Positions 6,067-13,180 of a stretch of DNA of 13,180 nucleotides are shown here, one piece after another. Origin of the DNA: Alphaproteobacteria bacterium (GTDB lineage Bacteria > Pseudomonadota > Alphaproteobacteria > UBA828); assembly GCA_022826345.1 (NCBI GenBank), contig JAJDVB010000116.1, positions 1 to 13,180 on the forward strand. The letters are read 5' to 3'. Every line of letters begins with the position of its first letter. Position 1 is the first letter of the stretch. The position numbers and the translations under genes were made by a program. Below the pieces are notes generated by a model. It worked only from the letters and a program-made list of their open reading frames with translations. It was not told where the DNA came from and did not search any database.

Positions 6067-6250
6067 ATTTCACCTTTCTGGCGGTCTCACGGGAGCCAAC
6101 GCACGGAAGCCTGTCTTGCTTGCAGCACCAGTTGTGCACTGACTTCAGTGCGTGGGCGAAACGGCCTTTCGACGTGATCTGGCGAACGATGTCCTTTGCT
6201 TGCATCGACCGCCCCCACACCTGGGTGAAGCCGAGGAATTCTGGAGTCCT
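6067..6250 (-). pseudogene. Fragment of a group II intron reverse transcriptase/maturase
   Basis: On the minus strand, from 6244 to about 6077, the frame reads PEFLGFTQVWGRS, then KDIVRQITSKGRFAHALKSV and HNWC. This is the order found just after the reverse transcriptase domain of bacterial group II intron proteins: FDFLGFTHxWG, a (V/I)VRQxTxKxRFxRAL stretch, then a Trp-Cys helix. The usual LRGHYxYYGITGN segment that should follow is absent, and the similarity fades at the end of the DUF1989 gene. Upstream there is no recognisable YADD-containing polymerase domain, so the remnant is ~55-60 residues of an ~450-residue protein. No intron domain V was recognised. The identification is from memory of the family pattern. 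Confidence 0.6.
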
Positions 6251-6522
6251 GGCCGATGCCGTCCAGTGACGCCCGTGAGGACGTCTCTGGCAGATGGCCC
6301 CTTTCCATCTCATTCTTGCCATGGCGGATGCCCCAGCGACCGGGGGGCAGGACGGCCGCGACCGGCGAGTTCGGAAGGCACTTGCGATGGCCCTGGCTCC
6401 CGAGAACCGAGAAACCAGTCCCACGGAGGCGGTCGTTCAGCGAAGCAAACTGCCCGCTGGTCTAAAGTTCGCTAAGTTCGGCTCGCAAAGCTCCCTGCGC
6501 CACACGACCAGCTCGTGCCCCC
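6251..6522. other. Gene-poor stretch, nothing recognised
   Basis: About 270 bases lie between the maturase fragment and the 3' end of the amidohydrolase gene. Several short frames are open on both strands, but none has a plausible start signal or a family pattern I recognise. It may be further degraded mobile-element sequence. I see no intrinsic terminator for the leftward operon here. Confidence 0.4.
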
Positions 6523-7980
6523 TCAGGAGTTTTGCAAGTGGCTTGGCAAGCAGAACGGAGACATTTCGTCGGCGCTGCGCTTCGCCCAGTCCAATTCCGG
6601 AATTCGGTCGAGCGCCCGCTTCTGGCCTTCCTGTAGGCGGTCCAGAGCATCGTCCTGATCGATCGTAAGCACCGTGCGGTCCTTCACCACTTGTTGGCCG
6701 CCTACGAAGACATCACGAACCGCAGCGGCCGTACCGGAATAGATCAGGCACTTCAACGGATCGCGCACCGGCCGCATGGAGGGGTGACGCAAATCGACCA
6801 GGGACAGGTCTGCCTTGGCACCGGCCGCCAAACGCCCCAAGTCGTCCCGACCGAGCGCTCGGCTAGCGCCCAACGTTGCGATCTCGAACACCGCGTCGGT
6901 CGGCAGCAGGTCGACATGGCCGCTCGCCACCTTCGACATGAGACCGGCGATCCGCATCTCCTCGACCAGGTCGTGCGGATAACAATCGGTGCCGAGCGCC
7001 ATGTTGACGCCGGCGGCGCGGTATCCGCCAAGGCTCCGCATCATGTCGCCCCACTGGGCGAAGGCGCGCGGGCAATGCACGACACTCGTACCGGTCCGGG
7101 CCAAGCGTTCCAGGTCGCGGTGCTCGTGATGGTTGACCCAGGGGTGCTGGTCGATGTCGATGGCGTGCCCTAACAGCGTGTTTGGGCCGAGCACGCCGAT
7201 ATCGTCCAGCCACTCGATCGGCGTCTTGCCGTGGCGCCGGACCATCTCGCGGTGTTCCATGACGGACTGCGCTGCATGCGTCTGAAGCGGAATCCCTCTG
7301 CTGTCAGCGGCCTCCTTGCAGCGCCGAAACATCTCTTCTGTGCACGTGTCGGCCTGCGCCGGCCCGACCATTCCATGCAAGCGCCCGCTGGGATGCGCGA
7401 TCGCATCGTCGATCAGATCGAGTGAGCGCTCGAGGTTCTCAAACCCCTTCTCCTCGTACCACTCGTACAGATGATCCTTGCCGTTGGACGTGTACCAGTG
7501 GGCGGACTGCACCATGGGGCAGGCATAGGTGCGAATGCCCGTGCCTGCGAGCACGTCAATCCAGCCTTGGTAAGGCAAGCCGGAACAGTGGAGTTCGGCC
7601 ATGGTGGTGCAGCCGCTCTTCAGCAGATCGCAGGCTGACGCTTGCGTTGCGGCAGCCGCCGACTCCGGGTCTTCCTGCAGGATCCACGTGTACTCGAGCA
7701 GCTGCGTCATCCACATGTGCTTGGTGGCGAGGTCCTCGAAGAATCCTTTGCCGTGCATCTCCATGTAGCCGTGCAGATGCAGGTCGAGCATTCCGGGAAG
7801 GACCATCACGTCCTTGCCATCGATGACGTGCTCGGCCTCGCCACCGTAGTCTTTGCCGACGTAATCGATCGTGTCGTTCGTGAAGGCTACGTCGGCGCCG
7901 CGCATATAGACGTGACCGTCCCTGTCGGGGTCGTAGCCCACAACCCAGTCGGCGTTCCTGATGAGCGTCGTGCCAGCCAT
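6523..7980 (-). CDS. Amidohydrolase of the cytosine deaminase / chlorohydrolase type
   Basis: This 485-residue cytosolic metal-dependent hydrolase belongs to the amidohydrolase superfamily. A small N-terminal beta-sandwich (1-60) precedes the TIM barrel. The metal-binding set is present: LDLHLHG with His68 and His70, QTHAAQS with His235, LLGHAID with His272, and LGTDCYPHD with Asp332. The C-terminal part (350-450) has the GRLAAGAKADLSLVD segment that closes the sandwich in the AtzA/TrzN/SsnA-like deaminase branch. Members remove amino or chloro groups from heterocycles or open cyclic amides; the substrate is unknown here. The start has GGAGGGAG right upstream. It is the last gene of the leftward operon, 49 bases after the CE4 deacetylase, fitting a catabolic step after uptake. 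Confidence 0.85.
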   Translation of the reverse strand: MAGTTLIRNADWVVGYDPDRDGHVYMRGADVAFTNDTIDYVGKDYGGEAEHVIDGKDVMVLPGMLDLHLHGYMEMHGKGFFEDLATKHMWMTQLLEYTWILQEDPESAAAATQASACDLLKSGCTTMAELHCSGLPYQGWIDVLAGTGIRTYACPMVQSAHWYTSNGKDHLYEWYEEKGFENLERSLDLIDDAIAHPSGRLHGMVGPAQADTCTEEMFRRCKEAADSRGIPLQTHAAQSVMEHREMVRRHGKTPIEWLDDIGVLGPNTLLGHAIDIDQHPWVNHHEHRDLERLARTGTSVVHCPRAFAQWGDMMRSLGGYRAAGVNMALGTDCYPHDLVEEMRIAGLMSKVASGHVDLLPTDAVFEIATLGASRALGRDDLGRLAAGAKADLSLVDLRHPSMRPVRDPLKCLIYSGTAAAVRDVFVGGQQVVKDRTVLTIDQDDALDRLQEGQKRALDRIPELDWAKRSADEMSPFCLPSHLQNS

Positions 7981-8029
7981 TTCTCCCTCCGTCCCGGTAG
8001 CCGTCTGTGACGGGACAGTTTGTCTCGCA

Positions 8030-8935
8030 TTACTCGGCGGCCAGCCTCTCCAGTTCCGGCACCAAGCCGTCGTAGTAGGGCAGGTTGTCCACCCGAGGCG
8101 TCCAGCTGCCGTCGTCGATGCACGCTTGGACGTGTTTGGCGATCTCCTCCATGGTCGTGAACCAGACGCCGCCTTTGCCCTGCATGTACTCGATCATCTG
8201 CTGGACACGGCGGCAGCGGGCGAGGCGCCCGGAAACGAAGGGGTGCCACACGGTGACCCAGAGGCCGCCAAAGTCGTACATGGCCTCGAACTCGGACATG
8301 AAGACGTTCATCGCCTCGTCCGGCGACTTGATCGTCATCATGTAGTTGAAGTCGAACGAATGGGTGTAGTGCGGCCAGTCGTCCATGGCCCAGTGGGAGG
8401 GAAGCTCGATGACGCTCCCCTGTGCCGTCTTCAGGACGTAGGGCACGTCGTCGCCCATCAGCGTGGCGTCGTAGATGAGCCCCTCCTCGATCAACAGGTC
8501 GACCGAGTACTTGGACGCGTTGTAGAGCGGACCGCGCCAACCGCGCGGGCGCTGGCCGGTCATCTTTTCGATAACGTCGATCTGGCGCCTCAGCCAGTAG
8601 TGCTCTTCCTCCCGCGGCAACTTGTTGGGGTCCTCGTGAATGTAGCCGTGGGCGGCGATTTCGTGGCCGTCCTTCAGGATCATGTCGACGAGATGGGGAT
8701 AACGCTCCATGCACCACGCCGGATAGAAGAAGGTCTGCTTGATGCCGCATTCCCGGTACATGTCGAGAATGCGCGGGATCGCGACCTCGTCGTACTTCAG
8801 CCATGACAGCGACGACAGCATCGTATCCGCCCTCTCCCTGTGCTCGAGATGCAGGATGCTGTCGGTATCGATGTCGAATGTGATGGCGGCGGCGCACTTG
8901 GCGCCGTCCGGCCAGGGAACGGGGTTCTTGATCAT
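8030..8935 (-). CDS. CE4 polysaccharide deacetylase superfamily protein, PuuE/HpPgdA-like
   Basis: This 301-residue protein has no signal peptide, so action in the cytosol is likely. The NodB/CE4 fold is shown by ITFDIDTD (18-25; Asp21/Asp23), GHEIAAHGYIHED (90-102; His96 and His100 as metal ligands), RGWRGPLYN (131-139) and VWHPFVSGR (229-237; His231). The AHGYIHE form and the missing secretion signal place it with the cytosolic branch that contains peptidoglycan-deacetylase-like HpPgdA and the allantoinase PuuE, which opens a cyclic amide, rather than with secreted chitin or xylan deacetylases. AGGAGGAG lies just before the ATG. It sits 36 bases after the triple RidA gene and 49 before the amidohydrolase, so a role in hydrolysing a cyclic or acylated nitrogen compound is reasonable. 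That role is inferred. Confidence 0.85.
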   Translation of the reverse strand: MIKNPVPWPDGAKCAAAITFDIDTDSILHLEHRERADTMLSSLSWLKYDEVAIPRILDMYRECGIKQTFFYPAWCMERYPHLVDMILKDGHEIAAHGYIHEDPNKLPREEEHYWLRRQIDVIEKMTGQRPRGWRGPLYNASKYSVDLLIEEGLIYDATLMGDDVPYVLKTAQGSVIELPSHWAMDDWPHYTHSFDFNYMMTIKSPDEAMNVFMSEFEAMYDFGGLWVTVWHPFVSGRLARCRRVQQMIEYMQGKGGVWFTTMEEIAKHVQACIDDGSWTPRVDNLPYYDGLVPELERLAAE

Positions 8936-8971
8936 GTCAGCTCCTCCTTGGCGCTTCGTTGGGTCGCCCGA

Positions 8972-10210
8972 TCACGACCCGACGTAGGCGATGGCCTCGA
9001 TTTCGATAAGCAGATCCTGATAGCCGAGACCGTTGACACGAACGGCGGTGCCGACCGGTCCTGGGTTCGCGAGATAGTCCATCCGGACCTTGGTCATGGC
9101 CTCCCAGTAGTCCTGCAACGCCTGGCCCTCGCCGACCTGGTCGTAGTAAGTGTTGAGGCGCACGATGTGCTCCAGGTCCGCCCCGGCCTCCCTCAGCACA
9201 GCGCGGATATTCTCGAATGTGTTGCGGGTCTGCGTGGCGATGTCGCCGACCCCGATGGCGCGGCCCTTGCTGTCGCCGGATATTTGCCCGCCGACGAAGA
9301 TGTAGTCGCCGACCTTCCAGCCCTGCGAGAGCGGGACCGGTATGCTCCAGTCCCAATGGTTGGCCGGCATCAGGCGTTGCTTGTCCGCGCCCACATAGGC
9401 GATGCCTTCGATCTCGATGAGCAGGTCCTCAAAGGCGAAACCATTGACCCGAACCGCGGTACCGGCGGGGCCCGGATCGCTGAGATACTCCATGCGGACC
9501 TTGGTCATGTCCTCCCAGTATTGCCGAAGCGCGTCGCCCTCGCCCTCGAACTCATAGTAGGTATTGAACTTTATGAGGTCGGATAGCTCCGCGCCGCCCT
9601 CTCTGAGCACGCTCTGGATGGAGCCGAAGACGTTCCTCACCTGCTGCCCGATGTCGCCGGGCGCGATGGTGCGCCCCTTGTCGTCAGATGAAATCTGCCC
9701 GCCGACGAAGATCAGGTCGTCCACCTTCCAGCCTTGGGAGAACGGGACGGGCATGCTCCAGTCCCAGTGATTGGCGGGCATGAGCCGCTGCTTCTTGCGG
9801 CCGACGATGGCGATGGCCTCGATCTCGATGAGCAGGCCCTCGTAGGCAAAGCCCCGGACGCGGACCGCCGTCCCCACCGGGCCGGGATCGGCCAGGTATT
9901 CCTTCCTGACCTCGGTCATCTCCTCCCAGAAGCGGGTGATGTCGGCACCCTCTCCGTCGTGCTGGTAGTAGGTGTTGAGCTTCACGATGTCGGAGAGATC
10001 GCCGCCGGCCTCCTCCAGGACCCGCTTGATGAACTCGAACGTGTTTCGCGTCTGCACCGCGATGTCGCCGGCCCCGACGGGTCGGCCCTGGGCATCGGCG
10101 GAGACCTGACCGCCGACGAAGATCACGTCGTCGATCCTCCAGCCCTGAGAGAAGGGCACGGGCATGCTCCAGTCCCAATGGTTCTTTGGCATGATTCGTG
10201 TCTTGGTCAT
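8972..10210 (-). CDS. Triple-domain RidA (YjgF/YER057c/UK114) protein
   Basis: This 412-residue protein is built of three tandem RidA domains: residues 7-143, 144-280 and 281-412. Each begins MPxNHWDWS, continues through SQGW and IFVGGQ(I/V)S, and ends GTAVRV, LLIEIE and IAxVG. By hand count, domains 1 and 2 share about 65% identity and domains 2 and 3 about 69%. RidA proteins hydrolyse reactive enamines/imines such as 2-aminoacrylate and act as homotrimers of ~130-residue chains with active sites at the interfaces. One chain with three domains could form the whole trimer. The Glu of IEIE is kept in all three. The Arg at E. coli RidA position 105 is replaced by Thr (114, 251, 388), with an Arg three residues later. 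The start at 10210 has GAGG about 10 bases upstream; the internal Met codons at domain borders have no such site. It lies 47 bases after the permease gene in the same operon. Confidence 0.9.
   Translation of the reverse strand: MTKTRIMPKNHWDWSMPVPFSQGWRIDDVIFVGGQVSADAQGRPVGAGDIAVQTRNTFEFIKRVLEEAGGDLSDIVKLNTYYQHDGEGADITRFWEEMTEVRKEYLADPGPVGTAVRVRGFAYEGLLIEIEAIAIVGRKKQRLMPANHWDWSMPVPFSQGWKVDDLIFVGGQISSDDKGRTIAPGDIGQQVRNVFGSIQSVLREGGAELSDLIKFNTYYEFEGEGDALRQYWEDMTKVRMEYLSDPGPAGTAVRVNGFAFEDLLIEIEGIAYVGADKQRLMPANHWDWSIPVPLSQGWKVGDYIFVGGQISGDSKGRAIGVGDIATQTRNTFENIRAVLREAGADLEHIVRLNTYYDQVGEGQALQDYWEAMTKVRMDYLANPGPVGTAVRVNGLGYQDLLIEIEAIAYVGS
8975..10192 (-). repeat. Three tandem 411-bp coding repeats
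   Basis: In gene order the units are 10192-9782, 9781-9371 and 9370-8975 (the last is 15 bases shorter at its end). The period is exactly 137 codons with no insertion or deletion between units 1 and 2. Nucleotide similarity is strongest at the unit starts (the NHWDWS region) and in the DPGP-GTAVRV region. The protein-level divergence of about a third shows that the duplications are old and that all three copies have been kept under selection. Confidence 0.9.
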
Positions 10211-10257
10211 GGCAGCGTGTCCTCGTGGTTCATGGCAATCCGCCGCGACGCGTCACC

Positions 10258-11187
10258 CTATCGTGCCCCGGCCCGCACCAGCCGTGTCTTCGGATCGAGC
10301 GCGTCGCGCAGGCTGTCGCCGAGCAGGTTGAAACCCGTGACCATGAGAAAGATCGCAACCCCCGGCAGGGTCGAGACGTGGGGGGCGATGTGCAGCACAG
10401 TGCGGCCGTCGCTGGTCATGATGCCCCACTCGGGCGTTGGCGGCTGCACCCCGAGGCCGAGGAAGCTCAGCCCTGCGGCCGTCACCACGATCGTCCCCAC
10501 GATGGTCATGGAATAGACGACCGATGCGGAAACGACGTGGGGCAGCATCTCGACGAATAGAATCTTGAAATCGCTGGTCGCATCGGCGCGGGCAGCTTCG
10601 ATATAGCCCTGCTCCTTCTGCGCCAGCGCCTGCACGTAGACGACGCGCGTGTTGTAGGGGATCAGGACCACGACGAGGGCGATGATCAGATTGCCGAGCC
10701 CCGGCCCCATGAAGAAGGAAAGCGTGATCGCCAGCAGCACCATGGGGAAGGCGAAGAGCACATCCATGGAGCGCATGATGAAATAGCCGACACGCTCGTA
10801 GTACGCGGCGATGGTGCCGAGTGGGATCGAAATGAGGCCGCCGAGTACGACCGGCGTAACACCGGCGATGAGCGAGTAGCGGGTGCCGTGAATCAGGCGC
10901 GAGAGGATGTCCCGTCCCTGCTGGTCCAAACCCAGGATGTGGCCCTCGGTTCCTGGACCGCGTAGCCGCAGCCTCGGGTCGGCATACTGCGGGTCGTAGG
11001 GCGCGATATAGGGCGCGAACAGCGCGCAAACGACGAGAACCAGGATGATCAGGGCGCCGGCCATCCCGTAGGGATCGTTGCGAATGCCGCGCCAGATGAA
11101 ATAGAGCGTCGACCGCGCGCGCTCTGTCTCCACGCTGCGGTTCGAGCGTTTCGATGCCCTGTTCTTTCTGATCCTGCCTGTGGCCAT
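10258..11187 (-). CDS. Dipeptide/oligopeptide-type ABC transporter permease (DppC-like)
   Basis: This 309-residue inner-membrane protein has a basic, probably cytoplasmic N-terminus (1-35), a first membrane helix at ~41-62, and the family segment HILGLDQQGRDILSRLIHGTR, interrupted here only by small changes, at 83-103. The permease core has five further helices. The cytoplasmic EAA loop, which contacts the ATPase, is at 197-216 (EAARADATSDFKILFVEMLP); its usual central Gly is Ala203. SFLGLGVQPPTPEWG (241-255) and GFNLLGDSLRDALDP (285-299) confirm the DppC type. The start is 14 bases after the DppB-like gene with only a weak GGGGCGG upstream, so translation is probably coupled. The gene normally after dppC is an ATPase; here it is the triple RidA gene. 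Confidence 0.9.
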   Translation of the reverse strand: MATGRIRKNRASKRSNRSVETERARSTLYFIWRGIRNDPYGMAGALIILVLVVCALFAPYIAPYDPQYADPRLRLRGPGTEGHILGLDQQGRDILSRLIHGTRYSLIAGVTPVVLGGLISIPLGTIAAYYERVGYFIMRSMDVLFAFPMVLLAITLSFFMGPGLGNLIIALVVVLIPYNTRVVYVQALAQKEQGYIEAARADATSDFKILFVEMLPHVVSASVVYSMTIVGTIVVTAAGLSFLGLGVQPPTPEWGIMTSDGRTVLHIAPHVSTLPGVAIFLMVTGFNLLGDSLRDALDPKTRLVRAGAR

Positions 11188-11201
11188 GCGCCGCCGCCCC
11201 G

Positions 11202-12146
11202 CTACTTCCGGGTGGTGTCGAGGGCGTAGACGATGATGTCGGCCAACATATTGCCCAGGACGAATATGATGGCGACGGCCAGCACGCAGCCCTGCACCAT
11301 CGTCAGGTCGCGGTGCAGGATCGACTGATATAGCTGCAGGCCGATTCCGGGCCAGTTGAAGATGATTTCCGAGAAGATGGCGCTGCCGAATAGATAGCCG
11401 ATTTGCAGGCCGATCATGTTGGAGAAGGTCGGCAATATGTTGCGCACGCCGTGGCGATAGATCACCCGTGATCCCGGCAATCCGCGCGACCGTGCCGCCA
11501 GGATATAGGGCTGGCTCAACGTATCGAGCATGGCGCCTCGGGTGACCCGCGTCACGATGGCGACCGAGGTAGCCGCCGTGGTCACCGCCGGCAGGAAGAG
11601 ATGATGGAGCAGGTCCAGGATCCCGCCTGGGTTCGCCATGTTGTACATCCCCGACATGGGGAAGAGCGGCACCCGCACGCCGAAGAGGTAGAGCAGCGCA
11701 ATCCCTAGCCAGAAGACCGGCATGCTCGCGAGCAGCAGCGAGAAGAAGACGGTGAACCGGTCGAAGGGCTTGCGGAAACGGGCCGCGGACGCGGTGCCCA
11801 TGAGGAAGCTCACCGGAATGACGATGAGCAGACTGGCACCGGTCAGGATGAGCGAGTTGCCGGTCTTGTCCAGCAGCACGGTCATCACCGGCATCCGCAT
11901 CATGAGCGACTGGCCGAGATCGCCGTGCAACGCGGCCCAGAGCCAGTGGCCGTATTGGACGAACATCGGCCTGTCCAGGCCGAGCTCCTCGCGCAGCATG
12001 GCCGCGCGCTCCTCGGTATAGAACATCGAGAGCAGCGTGTGCGCGATGTCGCCGGGAATGAGATAGAGAACGCTGAAAACGACAAAAGAAACGCCGAATA
12101 GAACCGGCACCACGTGAATCAAGCGCCAGATAATGAATCTGAGCAT
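11202..12146 (-). CDS. Dipeptide/oligopeptide-type ABC transporter permease (DppB-like)
   Basis: This 314-residue inner-membrane protein has the DppB layout: a first helix at ~9-30 ending in LIPGD (29-33), a periplasmic loop with LREELGLDRP and QYGHWL (51-70), then five helices. The EAA loop is at 214-239 (AARSRGLPGSRVIYRHGVRN within it), with the conserved Gly present, unlike in its partner. EIIFNWPGIG (250-259) is a further family mark. With the DppC-like protein it forms the membrane channel for the binding protein encoded upstream. Its start follows the binding protein's stop by 70 bases, and the ribosome binding site is weak. Transporters of this class carry not only peptides but also opines, nickel, sugars and small nitrogen compounds, so the substrate is open. 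Confidence 0.9.
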   Translation of the reverse strand: MLRFIIWRLIHVVPVLFGVSFVVFSVLYLIPGDIAHTLLSMFYTEERAAMLREELGLDRPMFVQYGHWLWAALHGDLGQSLMMRMPVMTVLLDKTGNSLILTGASLLIVIPVSFLMGTASAARFRKPFDRFTVFFSLLLASMPVFWLGIALLYLFGVRVPLFPMSGMYNMANPGGILDLLHHLFLPAVTTAATSVAIVTRVTRGAMLDTLSQPYILAARSRGLPGSRVIYRHGVRNILPTFSNMIGLQIGYLFGSAIFSEIIFNWPGIGLQLYQSILHRDLTMVQGCVLAVAIIFVLGNMLADIIVYALDTTRK

Positions 12147-12174
12147 GGTCGGCTCGAAGGGGCAGTAGCGGCCC

Positions 12175-12196
12175 CGCCGGCAGGCAAGCGCCGGCG
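12175..12196 (-). promoter_or_regulatory. Intercistronic stem-loop between binding protein and permease genes
   Basis: CGCCGGC (12175-12181) and GCCGGCG (12190-12196) form a 7-bp GC stem with an 8-base loop, in the 70-base gap. No T-run follows in the direction of transcription. Such hairpins often protect the 3' end of the abundant binding-protein message and lower permease expression; this role is inferred from position. Confidence 0.4.
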
Positions 12197-12216
12197 AGAC
12201 CGCACCACCTTATCGT

Positions 12217-13180
12217 TTACTCTTTGTCGACAATTGCCATGTCGTGCCAATGCTGCGGTGCAAGCACGAAGCCCTTGAGATTGGGCCGCATGGCGTAGAC
12301 TCCCCACGGGCTGTGAGTGGGAATGAAGGCCGTGTCCTCCTCGATGACGATCCGTTGGATCTCCCGGAGGTGGGCCACCATCTCCTCTTCGGTCAGCGCA
12401 GCCCGCGCCATGGACAGCAGCTCACCGATCCTCGGGTTGTCGTAGTACCCGGCATTGAAGCCGTTGGGCGGCAGGGCCGCCGGCGAGATGACAGCGTCGA
12501 GCCAATGGAACGCACTCTCGCCCCAGGAGAGCTGCATGAAGCCGGTGCCCTCACGCATGCCTTGGGACATCGTGTCCATGTAGGTGCTGATCTCGAAGAG
12601 CTCGATGCTCAGATTGACACCGATACGGGCCCAGTCGCGCTGAATCCATTCGGCATCGGCCACGGTGTTGACGTCGCCCGCGCCGCCCGGCGTCCAGTCG
12701 ACGCGCACGTCGAAGCCGTCCGGATAGCCGGCCTCCGCCAGCAGCTCCTTGGCCCTGGCCGGGTCGTAGGGGAGGGGCTGGTAGTCGGGATCGTGGCCCG
12801 GCCCGCCATAGTTCAAGATGCTGTAAGCGGGGGAGCACTGGCCACGCCTCAGATACTTGCACAGCCCCTCGCGGTCGATCGCCATGTAGAGAGCCCGCCG
12901 GACACGGGGGTCATCGAGCGGCTTCAGCCGCGTGTTGACCCACAGGTTGTAGATCGTTGTGATCGGCGCCATGTCGACGACCATGCCTTGTGACGCGAGA
13001 AAGTCCGTAGAGTCCGGAGACGGCGTCGCGATGATGTCCACCTCGCCGGTGAGAAGCGCAAGCTCGCGGGTCGCGACATCGGGGATGCCGCGAACGATGA
13101 GCCTGTCGACCCTGGGAATCCGATTGGGGTCCCAATAGTCGGCGTTGCGCTCCATCACGATCTTCTCGCCGAAGACACGC
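12217..13180 (-). CDS. Extracellular solute-binding protein, family 5 (DppA/OppA-like), 5' end outside window
   Basis: The C-terminal 320 residues of a protein that normally has 500-540 are visible. The first visible residues give the family pattern KIVMERNADYWDPNRIP. Further marks are NLWVNTRLKPLDDPRVRRAL, followed by YMAIDRE (the conserved lobe-II entry), PYDPARAKELLAEAGYPDGF, and a C-terminal IVIEEDTAFIPTH segment. In the cell it would be a periplasmic protein, or a lipoprotein, that delivers the ligand to the two permeases encoded downstream. The frame is open through the right edge. The Val codon (GTG) at 13158 is internal and not the start. The signal peptide, operon promoter and perhaps the ATPase genes should lie to the right of the window. 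Confidence 0.92.
   Translation of the reverse strand, partial: RVFGEKIVMERNADYWDPNRIPRVDRLIVRGIPDVATRELALLTGEVDIIATPSPDSTDFLASQGMVVDMAPITTIYNLWVNTRLKPLDDPRVRRALYMAIDREGLCKYLRRGQCSPAYSILNYGGPGHDPDYQPLPYDPARAKELLAEAGYPDGFDVRVDWTPGGAGDVNTVADAEWIQRDWARIGVNLSIELFEISTYMDTMSQGMREGTGFMQLSWGESAFHWLDAVISPAALPPNGFNAGYYDNPRIGELLSMARAALTEEEMVAHLREIQRIVIEEDTAFIPTHSPWGVYAMRPNLKGFVLAPQHWHDMAIVDKE

Noticed and set aside
8975..10192. Tandem repeats considered as a CRISPR array or an assembly artefact
   Set aside because: The units are 411 bp, coding and diverged by about a third at protein level. CRISPR repeats are short and near-identical, and an assembly duplication would be nearly exact.
1..13180. tRNA, rRNA and CRISPR features
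   Set aside because: I saw no cloverleaf-like TTCGA(A/T)TC-type arms in context, no rRNA segments and no short regularly spaced repeats. A tRNA scan was not possible here.

Overview
The window looks like the accessory part of an alphaproteobacterial genome, probably from the order Hyphomicrobiales (Rhizobiales). Support for this comes from the GC-rich coding sequence, the Shine-Dalgarno sequences of GGAGG type, the dipeptide-type and BMP-type ABC transport genes, the DUF1989, amidohydrolase and CE4 catabolic genes, and fragments of IS and group II intron genes typical of such plasmids or islands. The assignment is by pattern only; no search was run.

Left region (1-4160). A transposase 3' end (1-90, probably IS630 family) is followed by what may be the cut 5' end of a leftward gene (start at 153). 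Next come an XRE-type regulator (362-1153, +), a leftward acetolactate-synthase-like ThDP enzyme (1242-3044, -), and a divergent small cupin-like protein (3462-4160, +). The regulator promoter and the 417 bp divergent region share an exact two-part motif, CAATTTCGCA-N12-TTGACGCA. The regulator therefore probably controls itself and the ThDP enzyme/cupin pair.

Middle region (4161-6522). This is a rearranged block with higher GC. It holds the last ~90 codons of a BMP-family (nucleoside/sugar type) ABC permease, overlapping by 4 bp a complete second permease (4468-5397). A DUF1989 protein (5455-6066) follows, then a leftward fragment of a group II intron reverse transcriptase/maturase (about 6067-6250), then about 270 bp with nothing recognisable.

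Right region (6523-13180, all on -). This is one tightly spaced operon read leftward: periplasmic peptide-type binding protein (5' end outside the window), two DppB/DppC-type permeases, a protein made of three tandem RidA domains, a CE4/PuuE-type deacetylase, and a cytosine-deaminase-like amidohydrolase. Gaps between genes are 14-70 bp. No transporter ATPase lies in this window. The enzyme set (a cyclic-amide or N-acyl hydrolase, a deaminase-type hydrolase and an imine deaminase) suggests uptake and stepwise breakdown of a nitrogen-rich compound, perhaps a heterocycle; the substrate is inferred and not shown by the sequence.

The most unusual item is the triple RidA protein (8972-10210). Ordinary RidA proteins are ~130-residue single domains that assemble as homotrimers with active sites at subunit interfaces. 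Here three diverged copies with an exact 137-residue period are joined in one chain, which would suit a natural single-chain pseudo-trimer.
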